Shown here: one piece after another, positions 10,797 through 25,000 of the stretch
Numbering within the stretch: position 1 is the stretch's first letter
Layout of the letters: every line of letters begins with the position of its first letter
Assembly: GCA_002943765.1 (NCBI GenBank)
Contig: PQWQ01000015.1
Coordinates: forward strand, 186,001-250,000
Direction: 5' to 3'
Source of the DNA: Psoroptes ovis
Taxonomy: Eukaryota > Arthropoda > Arachnida > Sarcoptiformes > Psoroptidae
Length of the DNA: 64,000 nucleotides
Program-made: the position numbers and the translations under genes
Notes under the pieces: model-generated
Databases searched by the model: none
Told to the model about the DNA's origin: nothing
What the model saw: the letters and a program-made list of their open reading frames with translations, nothing else

Positions 10797-13700
10797 ATGA
10801 ACCATATTGAATTGATTTCATTTTTTTATTTTTTAATTTGTCCTATTTATTCAGGTATTTTTTTTAATTAAGTTATTTGAAATAGATTGATTTTTTTCCC
10901 ATTATGATTCAATAGTTGAACGCTTTATGAAAATCACTGCAATTCTAAATCAAGATGCATTCATACCGTGTGAAACACGTAAATCATTGATCGATTGGAA
11001 TTTATTCAATCATCAACAACCAAAAGATAAATCACATAATCGTCTATTTGGTAGAATCAATTTAATATTATGGTATAGAGATGGAGTTAGTTTACCATTC
11101 TATACTGTTGATGCTCGTTCATTAAATGATGTCGATGATAATGATACAGTAATCATCGATGATGACCATAATTCAATGTTAACCGATCCATCAGTAAAAC
11201 ATATTAAAAATGATGATCGTTTTGAATTTGATTTAAATAAATTAACACCATTGCTTCGTATACGAAACGTAACCGAACAAGATGAAGGCCTTTATCATTG
11301 TAGTGTTGAATATACAAATCATCGTACATTTTCAACTGAAATACAACTTAAAATAATTGGTACATTTGTTATCGATTATATCTGGATATTTCCTCTCTAT
11401 TTTGATTAATTATCATTATTTTAGGACCACCTATTTCGATCGAGATAACCGATTCAAAAGGAAATCATTTGGAAGGCATAATTGGTCCATATAATGAATT
11501 TCAAAATATTACATTAATCTGTAAAGTTTTTGGAGGTAAGTTTCATTTGTTTGTTTTATCGATTTAAAAAAAAAAGGATTTTGTTTTTTTTTTCGATTTA
11601 CACACATTATTAAAATGAAAACTTTGTTTCAAAATAATAATGATGATTATTTTCAATTGTGAATAGCTATGAAATGAATATAAAATAAATCTATTTGTTT
11701 ATTCTTAATTCTAATGTCTATCAAATCTGTTTGTTGAATGAATTTATAATTTATTTTAATCACGCTTCCCACACACACACACAGATACATTTGACCAAAT
11801 TTTACCATTTTGAACAATTTGATGTGATATTATTCTATTTTATTTTTGTAAAAAAAACGAATAAATAGGAAATCCAAAACCAAATGTAATTTGGTATAGA
11901 AAACGAAAACAATATGAAGAAATTATTGATGATAGTTTTGAATCATCTTCATCTTATACAATTGAAAATTCAACCATAGCATCAACATCAACAACAACAA
12001 CAACAACAACAGTGAATGATGATATAACATCATTACGTATTGTGGTGGTTAATATTCTCAATTTGAAACGTTTAGATCGTAATGATTATATGGCCAGTTA
12101 TGTTTGCCGTGCGACGAATCGATTCTATTATCGTCCATTGATTGCTTCAATCACCATCGATATGAATTGTAATAATGATAATAAAATAAAAATAATAATA
12201 ATCAACGATAGATTTGGTTTATTTGTTTTTATATTTATTTATTTATTCATTTTGATTTAGTTGAAAAATGATATCGATAATAACATCGTTTAGAATCATT
12301 ATATTATGATAATAATGATCATTATTTATTTTCTTTATTCTTCTTCATAAATTTTTTTTTCTCATTTTCAAAATTTGTCCAGTAATGCCTTTGACTGTTA
12401 GAATTTTCAAGAGTCGAAATAATCAGCAAATAAGTTCATTGGCAGCAACAGAGCCAATAATGGCCAATAATATTGTTGAATATGGTTGTCGTTCAGAAGG
12501 TTCAAAACCTAATGCAAATATTGAATGGTTTCTAGATGATCAACGTATAATTATTGCACCTTTAACAACAACAAAATCTAATGATGATGATGATAATGAA
12601 CATTACATGCAAACGACTTACCCAAAGCAGCAGCAATGGTCATCTTTCAATAATTGCATTATCAATGATTATATTAATAATGACGGAAATGACAATCGAA
12701 TCATAATGACATCAACATCAAGAAAAATATTTTTGAATAATATTGATTCAAATAACTCATATTCGAACAAACATGAACAGGATAAACGTTGTAAATTTTT
12801 GTCCGTTATCGAAACACATAAAATGAATAGTACATTATCAATTATTCGTTTTATTCCCGACTATAGTGACAATAATCGTATACTTTCATGTCAAGCTACA
12901 AATCCATTTATTGATATTATCGATAATGACCATAATAATGATAATAATAATAATAATATGACCATTAACATTAGTGGCCGAAATATCAGTAGAATAACTG
13001 ATAAAATTTCACTCAAAATTCAATGTACGTTCATATTTTTTTCCTTCATTTAATATATTTTTATTATCCAATTTCCATTTATAATCAATAATGAAATATT
13101 TAAATTACAGACGCACCAATAGTGACGATAACGGTTGGTTTACCAGTCGATAGTGACCGGGAAGGAGATGAAAATATTGAAAATGACTTGAATAATATTA
13201 ACGCAATTAAATTTGGTAAAAATATCGATGAAGATGATGATGATGATGTTGAAAAAATTTTAACCATTCCAGAATATATGTCTTCGATAGAACTTAATTG
13301 TCATATTAAAGCAAATCCATGGATCGATCATGTATTATGGTATTTAAACAATACGATTATCGATATTTTTGATAATAATAATGATGATGATGATTATAAT
13401 AATCATAATGAAAATTTATCATCATCAAACAATGTTATTAAATCAAAGTATTTTGATTTAGCAAATTCAAATCAAACATTAATATTGAAAACAATTGATC
13501 GTTTTCAACATTCTGGAAATTATCATTGTTATGCTTCAAATTCTATCAATGAAAGTTCGAGTGAAACTATCAAATTAAATGTTGCGTGTAAGTATTCATG
13601 GATGATAACGCTGATAGGGGGTAATCATCATTCATGATAGAAATAGATTGTATTTTGCTAGAAGAAATTGAATTATAAAAATAATCCTAACAGTAGAATT

Positions 13701-16700
13701 CCAAGAAAATAGAATAAAAATAAAATTGAAAAAATTAAATTTGTTAAAAATTATTTGAATCTTTTTGTTGCAGATGCTCCAAAATGTTTGATTCTAGAAA
13801 CACAATTTTTGATTGTTCATCGTAATAATGGAAAAATATTTGTCAATTGTCAAATTGATACACAGCCATCTTCTAATATTGTCTATAAATGGATATTGTT
13901 ACCATTCGAAGAGGTAAAAACAAAAAAGATCAATATCGATGATTATTATTATAGAATGAATGATGATATCGATAATAATAATGATGATGATTTCGATGAT
14001 TATAATATTAATAATGATAATAATGATTATGATCAAATACTAGTAGCTAAAAAAACTGTAATAATAGTAAATGATAGCTCTTCATTAGACTTGATAATCG
14101 CTATAAATCGTTTTTTCGATGATCATCATCTGCATTCTAATGGCCATCATCAATTTAATCAAAATAATGACGAAAAATTAGACGATAGCTCTGTGAATAA
14201 TAATGAACTATTGATGACGGATTCGACATTATATTCAACATTATTACTGCAATGTCATGCTAAAAATATGATTGGCGAGCAAAAAAAACCTTGCTCATTC
14301 ATGTTACACATTTATCCAGGTAAGTGAACTTATTTCGTGAGTTTTTTTCCCGTAATTGTTTTTTTAATTCGTGACATTTTGTCAATTTTTTTCCAATTTT
14401 ATCAAATTCTTATCCCAAAGGTCCACCACAAAAGGTACAAAATTGTATGTTTCGATTGAATAAATCGATCGATGATGAACCTAAAGCATTGGTAGAATGT
14501 ATTCCAGGGAATGATGGAAGTTTATCATTTGCTTCATTTTCGGGGCAAATCATTCATTTAATTGGTTTGTTATCGAATGAAAAGTGGCAAAAATTATGGA
14601 ATAACTCATTGAATAATCAAATGAATGACGATGATTATTTGCTAAAATCATTACAAAATTTAATCTCAGCCATTGAATCGATGAATGAGACTAATATTGA
14701 TACTATTGATAATGATTTGAAGGCTAAACATCGTACGATGATTGAGACAGAGGACTTATTACTGTATAAATTACAATCTACAGTTATCAATGATCATCTT
14801 AACAATGATCAATTTCCTTCTTCGAATTTTGTTCAATTTCAATTGGATTCCAATTTTAATTTGAACAATAACAAAAATATTGATATTTTTATTTATTCTA
14901 AAAATTCATTTGGTATCAGTGAACCATTGATTTTTATGAATGTCAATTTTGATCATTTTGAACATAACGATGATGAAGATAAACAGGCCACCAACAACGA
15001 TGGATTGGGTAATCAATGTATGTATTTTTATTATTATAAATATAGTAAGTTATACAATTATTTTAAACTATTCTCTTCGAAATAGTTTGATGATTTTATT
15101 TCACTTTTTTCGATAAAAAATAATGAACTTTGAAACGTTTTTTTTTGTGATAAAGTGATAATAACATCCAATATTGTGATGAAAGAAGATAAGATGAAAA
15201 AAAAGTCATTCATTTAATATTTTATTATGATTATTATCATAATGATCATTATGTGATAATCATCTAGATTGGCAATTTTATTGAAAGTTTTTCTATTTTT
15301 TTTTATTATTAAATATATCCGATGATTAAATTATTAAAATAATTTCTAGCATCGAAAACTATTCAGGATTTTTTTTATAATTATAATACTTATAATAATC
15401 ATAATAATAAGATATCATATAGCACTGTTTGAATGACGATCAATTTCATCACATGTCTTCAATTCAATTTTTTTTCAAATAATAAATTGCCAATAATAAT
15501 TTTTGATTTTAAACACGAATCGTTTCGAGAGTAAATACTTCAGAATACGAATTGTTGTAGGCAGTTGCAACAGACATATTTTATTTTCATTTTTATTGTA
15601 AATTATATTATTTTATCTCCATCAAATTCTAGCTTTGAATGAACAAATCAATAATAATAATAATCGAAAAAATTGGATATATTTACGTTTAAAAGGTTTA
15701 ATTGTTATTTTTATTTTATTAATAATAATTGCCATTGGTTGTGCATGGATAAGACGTTTTCTATCGACAACCAACGCTAATAATGATGATGATAATGAGA
15801 TTGATAATACACATCCACATCATCATTCATCAGTATTGTTGGGTATGCTTTTGAATTTTTGAATTTTTCTCGTTTTGAATTTTTTTCGAAGTGATGAATA
15901 GCACTTTTTTCGTTTTTTATGTAATTCTAAAGTTTTTAAAATTTCATTTTTCCATTCTGTTTTATTTCATGAAGCACTGAAACAACGAAGAAAAAATCGT
16001 AGACGCAAACAGAATGAAGAAAAAAATTCAAACAAAAATCTTCCAAATTCAGAAAACGATTTGATAACAGATTATAATGAAAACAACGATAATCAGAATC
16101 GTCAAGAGAATGATCGATTCATCGATGTTATACAATCTTTAGATGATCACGATGGAGTTAATCATCCGAATGAACCTGATAGAATTACTCGTTTGCAAAA
16201 AAATCAAGATGAAACGCTTGCCAAATGTTGTACACCATTAATTAGCACATCATCATCATCATCAATGATTAATTCAGGTCATAATCGAAATCGGGAAAAA
16301 AATTCCGATTCCTTTACATTATCATCAATATCATTTTCATTGTCATCATTTTTAGAATCAAAATCAGTGAAAAAAAAGAATCCAAAAAATCACAATGATT
16401 CCCGATCAGAACAAACCACATTATCCTCATCATCAGCATCAAGATCAATGATTTCAATGCCAAAACCGATCCGAGAATTTTTCGAAATAATCAAACGTTT
16501 TATGAATCGATCAATAAGGAATAATTCACATTATGGCCAATATGATTTGCCTAAAAAAACATCGATGAAAATAAATGACAACTTTTCCGTTGATTTTGAT
16601 TCGAACAATAATTCTAATTCTGATTATAATAACGATGATGATGATGATGGCAAAAAAAATAAAGTTTCAAACATCAATAACCACAAATTGCAGTGTCTGA

Positions 16701-17505
16701 ATTCTATTTTTAATAACAAAAATAATGATGATAATCGAATAACATCAGACGATTATTGTTCGAAAACAAAACAACAAAAGGTCAGTCACATTGATCATGG
16801 CAAATAATGGAAATGATAAAAATTTTTAAATAATTTGACGTTGTAAGAATATCAATGAATCAAACTAATTTATTTTTTCTCTATTTTTTTTTATCTTTTG
16901 TCTATTTTTTTATATGAATCTCTTCAAATCAATTGTTCAATTATTTCTTTCATATCATACCAAAAAAAACATATTGGTTGTGTAATCGTGAATTATTACT
17001 TATCAATAATAAACAAACAAAACTAATTTCATTTTCTATTTTTCGGTTGAATCACCAAAAGTTCATTGAATGTAATGATGATGATGATGATGATGATGAC
17101 AATAATGATTTGATCGACACCAATTTAATTGTGGCCACTAATGCTAATGATATTACAAATAATAATGACAATAAGAACAAAGATAATGAAAATACAACAA
17201 ATTCTAATATTAATGAGATCGGTGTAAGTTTCAACAAACGTATGATGATAATTAAACAAAACGATAAATTAATTGTTAATAAGACAAAAAAACAATTGAC
17301 AAATTTGTTCAATCAATTTAATATCATTAAACAGCAATCAACAATGGCAAAAAAACAAGCACCGAATGATAATAAATGTACAAATTATTATTCAATTTTA
17401 CCAGCATCAATATTGTCGAATGACGATAATATCAATTCGAATATTGCTGAAACACCAAGAAATGTTCAATTGCTTTATGTTTCACAGAAAAAAAATTTAT
17501 ATTAA
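10797..17505 (+). CDS. Sidestep-like transmembrane immunoglobulin-superfamily receptor
   Basis: Drosophila Sidestep is a surface protein that guides motor axons by binding Beat-family Ig proteins; a cell-recognition role here is inferred from family. Eleven exons: 10797-10854, 10916-11359, 11425-11535, 11869-12168, 12383-13024, 13111-13587, 13774-14319, 14421-15017, 15633-15842, 15975-16780 and 17062-17505. Joined, they give 4635 nt, 1544 residues. Signal peptide 1-19 (MNHIELISFFYFLICPIYS). Ig1 C38-C148 with W72 and the family block LILWYRDGVSLPFYTVDAR; Ig2 C200-C284 (W213); Ig3 C340-C474 (W353); Ig4 C582-C658 (W595); Ig5 C703-C838 (W717), with YAP linkers opening Ig4 and Ig5. An FN3-like region covers 860-1058, the membrane helix 1080-1098, and a 446-residue cytoplasmic tail follows. 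Introns 1-9 are all phase 1 and intron 10 is phase 0; the phases agree at every junction. Asp/Asn tracts enlarge loops in Ig3-Ig5. The last junction is the least certain, because exon 10 could also run on to a stop at 16,807. Confidence 0.88.
11536..11868 (+). other. Intron 3 of the sidestep-like gene
   Basis: A 333-bp intron splitting Ig2 between its two halves (G205 codon). It holds a short CA run near 11,770-11,783 and nothing else recognisable. Confidence 0.75.
15018..15632 (+). other. Intron 8 of the sidestep-like gene
   Basis: At 615 bp this is the largest intron of the gene; it separates the FN3-like exon from the membrane-helix exon. Extremely AT-rich, with several AATGATCATT-type palindromes near 15,230-15,255. 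No ORF or element recognised. Confidence 0.7.
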
Positions 17506-17669
17506 AGACGACGAGCAAAAAAAAAATACGATTATATTTTAATCTGATTTAAGTCAATATTCGAAGATATTTTTTTTCATTTTATTGATTTCAATTATTG
17601 AAGAAATTGTAATACAAATACAAAGTAATCATAAGAAAGAAAAAAATTCCCAATGAAAATTGACATAAT

Positions 17670-17675
17670 AATAAA
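17670..17675 (+). terminator. Candidate poly(A) signal of the sidestep-like gene
   Basis: An AATAAA about 165 bp after the stop codon, the first good hexamer on this strand downstream. Chance occurrence is possible in this composition. Confidence 0.35.
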
Positions 17676-18435
17676 ATTAAATCATTTGAAAAATTTTTAT
17701 TCATTCATTTGATCGGTGGATAAAAGAATTATTATTATTTTTCCTTTCAATCAACAACAATTGTTTCAAGTATTTGAATTCAATTTCAAAAGAAAAAAAT
17801 TTGTGATTTAAATCAAAATAAATGGATTGAATGTGATTCATTTCCATTATTTTCAATTCCTTTTTTCTTGCTTAGTTTTGTGTGATATTTGTGAAGAATT
17901 TGACAATGACAACTCCAGAAAGAGATTGAGGGAAAAATTCAATTCAATTTTTTTTTCGTTGGCTTTATTTGTACAACAAATGATTGTCACGTTTATTCTT
18001 ATTATTATTATTAACATTTTTATTGATTTTAATCGAAAATGAAAATGAAGAAAAAAATATAGAAATTTTCAAGTTTTTTTTTTAACTTTTCCATTATTTA
18101 CAATTGTTCAACAGACAAAAGCAAAAAAAAAAAAAAAATATCTTCAAACATCCAATTAACCAGATACCAATAATTCAAAATGATAATGAAATCAATTGAA
18201 AACGAAAAATAAAATTGAAAACATTGACACAAGAACTAAAGTGATTTTATATACATCTGCTTTGATGATCGATTCACTGTTTCAAATCATTTGATTTTAA
18301 GTTTTCAAGTTTTCAAAACCATTTAACTTTGTAAAAAAAATAAAAATTAATTGAAAAATAATCCGAAATTTTTTTTTCTATTTTCTATTTCATAGTTCAA
18401 ACAAATTAATAATCATTAATATTTGTATTATAGTA

Positions 18436-18516
18436 TTAGGTTGTCCAAAAAGTTTTTGCCGGTAATATCGTTGGAAAATAATTGGAAAATCGGCAAGAAC
18501 TTATCGGACAACCTAA
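18436..18516 (-). mobile_element. 80-bp palindromic mariner-type MITE, copy 2 (subfamily A, inverted)
   Basis: 81 bp from TTAGGTTGTCCAAAAAG to ATCGGACAACCTAA, with TA on both flanks (18,434-18,435 and 18,517-18,518). The non-palindromic centre is the reverse complement of the centre in the copies at 9,507 and 36,501, so this insertion is in the opposite orientation. No ORF. Confidence 0.86.
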
Positions 18517-21500
18517 TATATATCGCTTTAGTAATTAACGATTTGAACAATAAATTTTTTCTCCATCATCATGATCAATGTTAATCAATGAACATCTGCA
18601 TCGATCATCGTATATTTGTGTATGTTTTTTTTTCTTTTTGTAAAAAAATCTATTTCAATCATTTTGATTGTGAAAATACCTTGCAGATTTTGGTCGATAT
18701 ATATATTATCATTATCATTGAAATTAATTGAAAATCATTATAAAGTTATCATATACATTTAATATTGTGGATTCTTTTTTTCTAAATAGACTATTCAGTG
18801 CACACACACATGTGATTGTAATTGAAAATTTTTTCTTAAATTGAGCTTCATTTTTGTTTTCTACCATTTTTACTTACTACTCGCATCGATATCTAAAATA
18901 ATCCATTTTTTCTATTATTATTATTCTTCAATATATATTTCATAAGTTTTTTTTTTCTTTTCATCAGAATTTTTTTTTTAATATTCAGTTTGATTTCAAA
19001 TTAAAATAGATTAAATAATACTTGAAAATATTGATGATGGAAGTGGAAAATATCCATCTATTTTTTTTATTATTTTCAAATGATGCTAATGATATTTATT
19101 TTTTGTCTTCATTCATTCAATTTTTTTTCTCTGAGATAAATAGCAGGAGATATGCTGTGAAATTTTATATATGAAAATTCTTCTTATTTTTTTCTTATTT
19201 CTTTTTTTTCAATTCTGCATCCGATAAATTTGTAATGAAAAATAAAATCATTCAATTGAAAAATTGTTATATTCCAGAAAATAGAAATAGAAAATAAGAT
19301 TGAAAAATCTTTGAAGAAATAAATACGATCAATTCTCAATGATTGAAAATTTTGGAAATAATAACGAACGACAATATTAATAACAATAAACGATTTAAAT
19401 CTTTTCGAAAGGATTTTATTTTATTTTATTTTATTTTATTTATTTATTTATTTTTCTTCTTGTTTTGGTCTCGTTGGAAGAAAAAAAAAATATCAAAAAT
19501 CTTAAACATTGAAATGATCATCAATAATATACACATTCTCATCTCTAACATCTCTCATAATGTTCAATGGTTGGTGGAAATCAATGGTTGGAAATGTTAA
19601 GACATTTCATTTCATTACTTGTTCATTGTTCAGGAAGTTGACAATATATACGACGACGAATGAATGAATGAATGAAAACCTTGAAGCAAAAAGATTTGAA
19701 ATTTTAAAATAAAATGAATTATGACAAACATACATACCAAGCAATGTTATTTTATATTCAAAAAAAAAAAAAAAAAAAAAGATTTGTTCAAATTGGTTTA
19801 TTTTTCATTTTTTTTTATTTTGAAAAATAAATTTTCAACGATTATTTTCCACACACACAAAGGATGCAAACCATTTATTTCGCGAAATGTTTTCATTAAT
19901 TATGTAACCAAATATGAAGCGAAAAAACCACCAAAAGAATTGTCAATGGCAAAAAAAAAACAAATTTGAACAAATCCGTATCGTTACACAAATTGCATAA
20001 TGAATCGTAATGGTAAGTTCAATGTAAGAAAATTTTTGAAAATCCAACAACAACAACAACAACAATAACAAAAATTCAATTCAATTCAATTTCCACCGAT
20101 TTCTTCTCATGTCAAATTCAGAATATTTTTGGTTTTAAATTCTGAATGCCAAGCAAAAAAAAAAAAAAAAACAAATTGTTTACCATTTGTCATTTGGTTT
20201 GTCTTTGAATGCATATTATTATATATACGGAAGAAAAAAAAAACATATCTGTCGGCGTCGGCATCGGAGAAAAAATTTGAAAAAAATAAAATAAAATCAT
20301 CATGACTAAAGAATAATCATTAAAAAAATTTTTTTAAATCATTACAATTGAATGCAATGAAACACCATTGAATGCATTGAATTCCGATTGAATACCAGCA
20401 TTGAATTTCCAATGAAAAAAGAGAAAACAATATTCACACTTGTTTTCCCAAAATATATTTTTCCATTTGGTTATTTTTCATATTTATACTTTTATTTTTT
20501 TTCCATTCATACTTTTGAATATTTTTTTTTACCGTATTATTATTATTATTATATTCGCGTATTACCGTATTATTAAATGGTTCGGTAGTTTTCAATTTTT
20601 TTTTTTTGATTTCATATGAATAAATAATTTTTTATACTACTTTTTCCACTCTTTTACCGATGATTTTCTCCTCAAAATATTCAATACTATCATTATTATT
20701 GCTATTATTATTATTATAATTTTTATCGACATTATTAACACTCAATGAATTTTGTTCACTTTTTTTCAGCCCCGAAATTCATATTTTTTTCCATATTCTT
20801 TCATTCAAAATTCAACAAACGACTGTTGGTAATGACAACTCTTGGTGAATTTTTTTTTTTTTTTTTTATTGAAATTCATGATAAATAATGAAATAAACTA
20901 TGCTAAACTTAAGTAATATTTATAATATACTCACTAATAATAATGGTGTGGATGAATGAAATATTGTTCATCATCTTTGTCATTGTTAAACTCTTCGAAA
21001 TCATTAAAAAAAATTCGAATATATCATCATTTAACAATGATGATATACATTTGAACAAGAAGAATAAAATGAAAATGACAAAATTTCCAATTTGAAAACA
21101 TGTTTGTTGAACACACACCAAACAAGCAAATATGAATCATTTTCATAGATTTAAACCAATCATTTTTTTTCCTCATATTTTCTCATTTTTCAATCAGTAA
21201 AAAAAATATTCAGATTGAAATAAATGAAGAGAAAAATTATTAATGATAATAATAAAATTCAAATTCAATGCAATATTCATGTCAAATAAAATATGTATTG
21301 ATGATGATGATGATGATGATGTGTTGTTCTATGAACAAATTGATAGAAAAAATTGAAATAAATTCAACTAATACTGTCATCATCATCATTATTTCTGTGA
21401 AAATATGTTATTGTCGATGTTAAACACACATGTATGTTTTTTATATTTCGCTTATTTCTTTCGATTAACAAAATTGCGAAAATTGTACATTGCCAAAGGT

Positions 21501-22040
21501 CTAAGGTTAGAGTGAATAAAATGGTGGCGAAAAAAATAAAATTGAATCGCAATATGTTCGGCAAAATTTATGGATGTCTGTGTGTATTTTATTGTGGAAA
21601 CCCACCCAAGATTTAAATCAAAATTTGCAAAAAAACAAAAATTTGTCCACATTAAATTTATTGACTGTTTTTTCGAAGAATTTATTGCTTGAAAAGATAT
21701 TGAAGAGAAAATTGGAATTAAATTTGAAATATTTCATTGAATACCAGTTTTATGTAATGATGTTTTTTATTATCATCATCATCACAAAATTCAGTCATCA
21801 GTAAGTAAAATTTTTAATTCAAAAAATGATGAAAAAAAAATTTTCTCATTTTGATTTGATTGATTTATACTAAAATTTATTAAATACTGATTGAAAAAAA
21901 GTATCACAGTATAAGTTATTATAAGTTTTTCATTTTTTTTTACGAACAAAAACCTGTCAAAAACACATTTTATCAGATCATTATTATCATATCTTTATTT
22001 TTCGTTGATATTGAAAATGAATCATTAAAGTATAGTTAAA

Positions 22041-22053
22041 TAGATAGACAGAC

Positions 22054-22090
<37 letters not shown>
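22041..22090. repeat. Compound TAGA/CAGA/GA microsatellite
   Basis: Starts TAGATAGACAGACAGACAG and runs into about 13 GA units. Simple repeat, non-coding. Confidence 0.9.
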
Positions 22091-22092
<2 letters not shown>

Positions 22093-25000
22093 AAAAGCAA
22101 AATGACAAGCTAATATGATATTGTGCATATTAAAAAAAAGAAGAAATTTGTCTAATCTATTTATTTATTTATTTACTATTTAATAATAATAAAAAAAAAT
22201 ACATGTGATAATAATAATGAAAATAATATGTCATCAACTTTGTTAAACTTATCAAACGATATATCAATAAATAAATAAATAAATGGATAAATAGATGAAT
22301 AAATGAATGAATGAATGAAAATATTCAAAAATTTCATCAAATTCTGCATTGGAATTTCAAATATTCAATCATCCATTCATCTATTCATCTGTGTATGGAT
22401 GTATATGAATGAATGGATGGCTGCAAAAATTGAATTGAAGCTAATCAAAATTAATTAATAAATCACAATCAATTTATATCTTTATGATTTTTAGTTTTTT
22501 TTCCCAAGATTATTAATTTAATTTTTTATTCAATATTTTCGTATGTATAACCCTAATATTTATGAATGAAATATTCATGAAATTCATATCTTTCTTGCTC
22601 TATGAAATTTGATTTGATTTTTTTTTCGTGAAAAATATTATTTCCTAAGAAAAATTTCAAATAGAAAAACTTCATAAGTTTTACAAGTTTTGAATCATTG
22701 AATTTCATATTCATCATTCTTGCTTAAAAAGATGAAAAATAAATAAATTTAAACACTTTGAACTTTCATAGAAAAAACACAGATTTATTATTAATCTAAG
22801 CAAAAAATATAAGAAGCCAAATGACAAATGATTAAATTACCAGAGGCATATTGACTGTCATATGAATGTGTGACAAGCGAAGATAAGCTTAGGAATGAAT
22901 GAATGAATAAAATTTGAAAAACAAACAAGGAAAAATATTCATAAATCTCATATTTAAGTGGATGCGAAAAATAAAACTTATTGAAATTATTGAATAGAAA
23001 TTAGAATTTTTCAAATTTCTTAAGAAATTGGCATTTATGATTCAAATTCAAATTCCAATTATTAATTCCAATTTCAATATTTTTATTTTTTTTCAATTGT
23101 AAATTCTTGGATAGGCAAAATCCTAACAATTCTTTCGTGTTTGATTCAATAATTGATATGGATTTCAAAATCAAATGATGATGATGATATTCTATGAATA
23201 ACAATAGAAGAAAAAAGGGTTAAAGATTTCCGTTTTTCCATTTTTTATTATTATGGAAAAAATTTTCAAAAGTTTTTCTATTCTTTATTTTAAACCATAA
23301 AATATTCTGTCTGACTAGATGTATGTGTCTTTATTCTTCATATTATTACCACTGCTACATTCATAATATTCAATTCTCAGCATATTACAAGAATATATGG
23401 CATAAATTTTAAATTCTTTTGAAAACAGAATTTTCGATCAACAGCGAGGAAAAAAATTGGATCATTATATTTTTTATATTTCATATCATTATAACTATTA
23501 TTATCATCATTCTTATTATTATTATTATTATAACTATTATTAATATTAATATTATCAGATTTTTGAAATGAAAAGAAAAAAAAATGATAGAAAATTACAT
23601 TTCATACTTAAATTATACAGCAATTTTGAAATATACACACACTATATATCTATTCAAACTCTATTTGCAATGGTAAATTTTCCTAATAGAAACGCATAGA
23701 TAAAATAGAAAAGCATTATTCAATGAGAGAAGCGATTTTTTTTTTAAATATTTCTATTTTTTTATATCTCCATTAATTTCAATGCTTAATTTTTTTATAT
23801 ATATGAATTTCTTGATTCACATATATTCAGTGTTGTTCATTTGCTACTAGTTTGTCGAAATGATTCGTTTTTATTTTCTTTCTTTGTCCAATTCATCTGA
23901 ATATTCGTTTTAAAACAGAAACACAAATACAATTTTCAAAATGAAATGAAATAAAATGAAAATAATGATATGATTCACATCGCGCAATGTGTTTGTGTGT
24001 ATGTTTAAATGTGTGTGTATTTGATTTGAATTTTCGCTTCAAATCAAAGTGAATTTGAATTTTGAATTTTTTTGCTTTGAAATGAAATGAAATAAAATTT
24101 TTTGTTTTTTTATGAATTCAACAACAACATTTATTATTACAACATGAATTCGTCGTAATGTGTTTGTATGAAAAGCATGTGTATGAATATGTATGGATGT
24201 GTGTGCATTGGTGCTTTGAAACAACATCAAACATGATGATGATGATGATAATAATCATGATAATAATAATGATAAAAGTGGTGTTTTAATCAATTTTTTT
24301 TTCATGCAAAAAAGTGGTAGAATTGTGGAAATAAAAGAAATAAAAATTTCAATTTTATTTTATTTTTATTAATTCAAAGAAATTTATTATCATAAAGATT
24401 TGCCATCATTTTTTTTTTTGTTCTTATTCGTGTTAGTGTGGTTCCATTGAAAATTGCTGAAAATTTTGAAAATTTTAAAATTTTTTCAAGAAAAAAATTC
24501 AAATTTCCCATAGTATTTCAATGGTAAAATATTTGAGAAATCTTGGTTTTTTATTCCAAATATTTTGATGCTTTGAAAAGCAATTTATTCAATTGTAATC
24601 AGTTGTTCTTTGAAAAAAGGTTTTTTTTTCTCTAATATAAAATTAATTAATGATAATATTATTAATGTTGATCAAATCAATCGCGGTGATTCAAAGTGTC
24701 GCGCCAAATGAATTGGAAAAAAATAAAGTAAAATTAGCTCATTCAAATCATCATCAACGATCACCAGAAAAAAAAGAGTACCACCAGTTTTTGTGTGTAC
24801 ACATCAATTTCAAATAAAATAATTAATGAACACACACACACACACATATGCATCTGTGTGTCATGTGTCATATGTGTGCATATTTGCATGTGTACAAGTG
24901 AGTTTGTGCATCTGTATGTGTGTTTGTCTGGTATGTGCATGACAATCCATATTTAATTACCTTGACTATCATGTTTTTTTTTCAAAGATATTCAAAGCGA

